14,583 nt of DNA, taken from NCBI GenBank assembly GCA_934630985.1, contig CAKTXO010000031.1:1-14583 (forward strand), read 5' to 3'. The position numbers were made by a program, and so were the translations under genes. Shown piece by piece: positions 13,103 to 14,583 of the stretch. The first letter of the stretch is position 1. Every line of letters begins with the position of its first letter. The stretch is from an uncultured Oscillospiraceae bacterium (GTDB lineage Bacteria > Bacillota > Clostridia > Oscillospirales > Oscillospiraceae). The notes beneath the pieces are model-generated. The model did no database searches and had not been told where the DNA came from. It saw only the letters and a program-made list of their open reading frames with translations.

Positions 13103-13659
13103 AGGCAGAAGCCCTCCTTTTCCAAGTATTCTTTCAGCCCGACCCGGGTGCGGAAGAGCAGAGTCTTGACCTTGCTTTCCGTGATTCCTAAGTAGGCGGC
13201 AATTTCCTTTACCGGATCCAGAAAGTAATACCTTCCCAGAAAGGCTGCCTGGGTTTCTTTGCTCTGGGTGCGCAGATACACCCCGATGGCATCGGCCAAA
13301 GCCTTGGCGTTGACGATTTCCTCAGGCGTGTTGCCCCCGGAAACGCAGTCTGACAGCTCTTCCAGGGAAACGGCGTATTCCGAAGCCTGCCGCTTGGCGC
13401 GGGTTCGGTAGCGGAACAGGTCAATGGAGATTCGCCGGGTCAGCTTGGCAAGGTAAGCGGACAGCACACTGGGTCTGTGAGGCGGCATGGACTCCCAGGC
13501 GGCAAGATAGGTGTCGTTGACGCTTTCCCGGCTGTCATCCGGATTATTGAGAATGTTGTTGGCGATTTTTTGCAGGTAACGGTCGTACTTGGCCTGGGTT
13601 TCCGAAACGGCCTGCTCGTTTCGCTCCCAGTAGAGGGTCACAATCTGTTCGTCTTCCAT
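13099..13659 (-). CDS. RNA polymerase sigma factor, ECF type
   Basis: The 186-aa sigma-70-family factor has region 2 (about 20-90, including YLQKIANNILNNPDDSRESV and NDTYLAAWESMPP) and region 4 (about 125-180). The helix-turn-helix is VKEIAAYLGITESKVKTLLF (150-169). Regions 1 and 3 are missing, as in ECF sigmas. It would direct RNA polymerase to a small regulon, probably including its own promoter. Its stop overlaps the start of the anti-sigma-like gene. AAAGGAGG lies 6 bases before the ATG at 13659. The exact ECF group cannot be set by eye. Confidence 0.92.
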   Translation of the reverse strand: MEDEQIVTLYWERNEQAVSETQAKYDRYLQKIANNILNNPDDSRESVNDTYLAAWESMPPHRPSVLSAYLAKLTRRISIDLFRYRTRAKRQASEYAVSLEELSDCVSGGNTPEEIVNAKALADAIGVYLRTQSKETQAAFLGRYYFLDPVKEIAAYLGITESKVKTLLFRTRVGLKEYLEKEGFCL

Positions 13660-13682
13660 GCAATGCCTCCTTTCTTTCCATT

Positions 13683-13710
13683 ACTATATAATATACTCGA
13701 CAAAAATCAA
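13683..13710 (-). promoter_or_regulatory. Possible promoter of the sigma/anti-sigma operon
   Basis: On the - strand: TTGATT (13710-13705), a 16-bp spacer, and TATAGT (13688-13683), in an A/T-rich stretch 20 to 50 bases before the sigma gene. It reads as a sigma-A promoter. An ECF-type self-promoter cannot be excluded, because the recognition sequence is unknown. Confidence 0.45.
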
Positions 13711-13738
13711 GTCCGGTTGCGCGGAACTGTAAAAAAGA

Positions 13739-13980
13739 ATGCCATTGCGAGCCAGTGGTGCTCCGCGCAGCGAATCAAAATAGCAATGATTGCCAGTGGC
13801 AATCATACCACAATATATCGCAGACTGGCGTGGCTCTTTCCAAGGATTCCCACGGTAATTCCGAGAACCGAAGGAAAGGGACTGCCTTTCGTCAAGAGGA
13901 AAGACGCTCTCTTCGTGAGACTCGAAAAAGGAAAACGGATTGCCACACCAGTGACATCGGTCACTGGTTCGCAATGACAT
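13739..13980 (+). repeat. Interspersed repeat, copy 4 (full length, about 242 bp)
   Basis: This is the only copy with both ends. Left is ATGCCATTGCGAGCCAGTG (13739-13757) and right is CACTGGTTCGCAATGACAT (13962-13980), inverted with 2 mismatches in 19. Inside, GTGCTCCGCGCAGCGAAT and the hairpin ATGATTGCC/GGCAATCAT match copies 1 and 3. An inner inverted pair, ACTGGCGTGGC and GCCACACCAGT, nests within the ends. CCAGTGAC/GTCACTGG (13949-13968) forms a further hairpin at the right side. There is no transposase frame, so it is MITE-like and would depend on an enzyme coded elsewhere if it is mobile at all. Confidence 0.85.
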
Positions 13981-14082
13981 GCGTTATACGGTTGCTTCTG
14001 CAAAAAACGATACCGAGCGGTGCCCAATGGTCTATCGAATATTGACCAGCTTGCGCACGCATCGCCTGCCGGGGCTCCCGGC

Positions 14083-14583
14083 TTATTCCGCGCTGAGCTC
14101 GATCCGGTCGTTGCTGATACCCTGCTGGTGGAACAGCCGCAGCAGCTCCTCCGGGGTCAGCCCCTCCCGCTGAGCACCGCCCAGTTCCAGAACGATGGAT
14201 CCATCCTTCATCATAATCGTCCGGTTGCCCAGAGACAGAGCCGAGGGGATGTTGTGGGTAATCATCAGACAGGTGATGCCGTGATCGGCTACAATCTGCC
14301 GGGTCAGGGTCAGCACCTTATCCGCTGTAGCCGGGTCAAGAGCGGCGGTGTGCTCGTCCAGAAGAAGGAGCTTAGGCGTGACCATGGTGGCCATAAGCAG
14401 GGTCAACGCCTGCCGCTGGCCGCCGGAGAGAAGGCCTACGGGACTGCCCATCCGATCCTCCAGCCCCAGCCCCAGCTGGCTCAGCCGCTGCCGGAACTCC
14501 GCCCGGTCGGCTTTGGAGATCACGGAGAAGGGGTTGGTGCCGGAGCTGGCCCGCATATAGGCAAGGGCCAGATTTTCCTCGAT
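14083..14583 (-). CDS. ABC transporter ATP-binding protein, COG1101 type (5' end outside the window)
   Basis: The frame runs off the window at 14583, so the N-terminus with Walker A and most of the Q-loop are missing. The 166 visible residues start IEENLALAYMRASSG. They contain the signature LSGGQRQAL, Walker B LLLLDEHTAALDPATA and the switch histidine in LMITHN. The DEHTAALD sequence in place of the common DEPT..LD is typical of COG1101 ATPases. These partner with a COG2984 lipoprotein and a COG4120 permease (TrpXYZ-like importers of aromatic amino acids or similar ligands). The partner genes are presumably upstream on this strand, beyond the window. A GCCGGG/CCCGGC hairpin (14068-14082) follows the stop directly but has no T-run. 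Confidence 0.88.
   Translation of the reverse strand: MEENLALAYMRASSGTNPFSVISKADRAEFRQRLSQLGLGLEDRMGSPVGLLSGGQRQALTLLMATMVTPKLLLLDEHTAALDPATADKVLTLTRQIVADHGITCLMITHNIPSALSLGNRTIMMKDGSIVLELGGAQREGLTPEELLRLFHQQGISNDRIELSAE

Noticed and set aside
13477..13977. + strand open frame of 166 codons across the sigma start and the repeat
   Set aside because: It combines antisense of the sigma gene with repeat sequence, and has no ribosome site.

Overview
The window looks like a chromosomal segment of a gut-type Clostridia, most likely Oscillospiraceae/Ruminococcaceae. The reasons are a moderately high G+C, strong AGGAGG ribosome sites, sigma-A promoters with 17-bp spacers, an Mgl/Ara sugar locus of Firmicutes type, a preQ1 riboswitch before queT, an ECF-type sigma/anti-sigma pair and scattered palindromic intergenic repeats. 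The species assignment is inference; there is no rRNA gene here.

Positions 1-7620 (+ strand) are a pentose uptake and catabolism locus. mglA and mglC encode the ATPase and permease of a CUT2 sugar ABC transporter. They are followed after 4 bases by a 69-aa single-pass membrane protein and a strong terminator. No sugar-binding protein is present; it may lie just upstream of position 1, before the hairpin at 25-48. A sigma-A promoter at 3463-3491 then drives araB-araA-araD (ribulokinase, L-arabinose isomerase, L-ribulose-5-phosphate 4-epimerase), the full route from L-arabinose to D-xylulose-5-phosphate. The araB-araA gap holds a 38-bp remnant of an interspersed repeat, and the araA-araD gap holds four hairpins in a row.

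Positions 7634-9081 hold a TraX-family membrane protein with its own promoter, then a Phd/Doc-type toxin-antitoxin pair with its own promoter. A terminator at 9048-9081 separates the converging transcription units.

Positions 9097-11526 (- strand) hold a GNAT acetyltransferase overlapping a DUF2156 (LPG_synthase_C) protein, and the queuosine-precursor transporter gene queT. queT has a textbook promoter, a class-I preQ1 aptamer and two tandem terminator-like hairpins in its leader.

Positions 11527-12137 contain no gene but are packed with inverted repeats: a 166-nt imperfect palindrome with perfect 24-bp ends, several smaller hairpins, and a copy of an interspersed repeat whose ends read TGTCATTGCGAACCAGTG. 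Further copies lie at 106-258 and 13739-13980 and a remnant at 5131-5168.

Positions 12138-13659 (- strand) are a sigma factor / membrane anti-sigma-like protein / PspC-domain cluster. The window ends within an ABC-transporter ATPase (COG1101-like, - strand) whose 5' part is outside.

The best candidates for something under-described are the repeat family, the 166-nt palindrome, the doubled expression platform of the queT riboswitch, the structured araA-araD spacer and the small membrane protein in the transporter operon.
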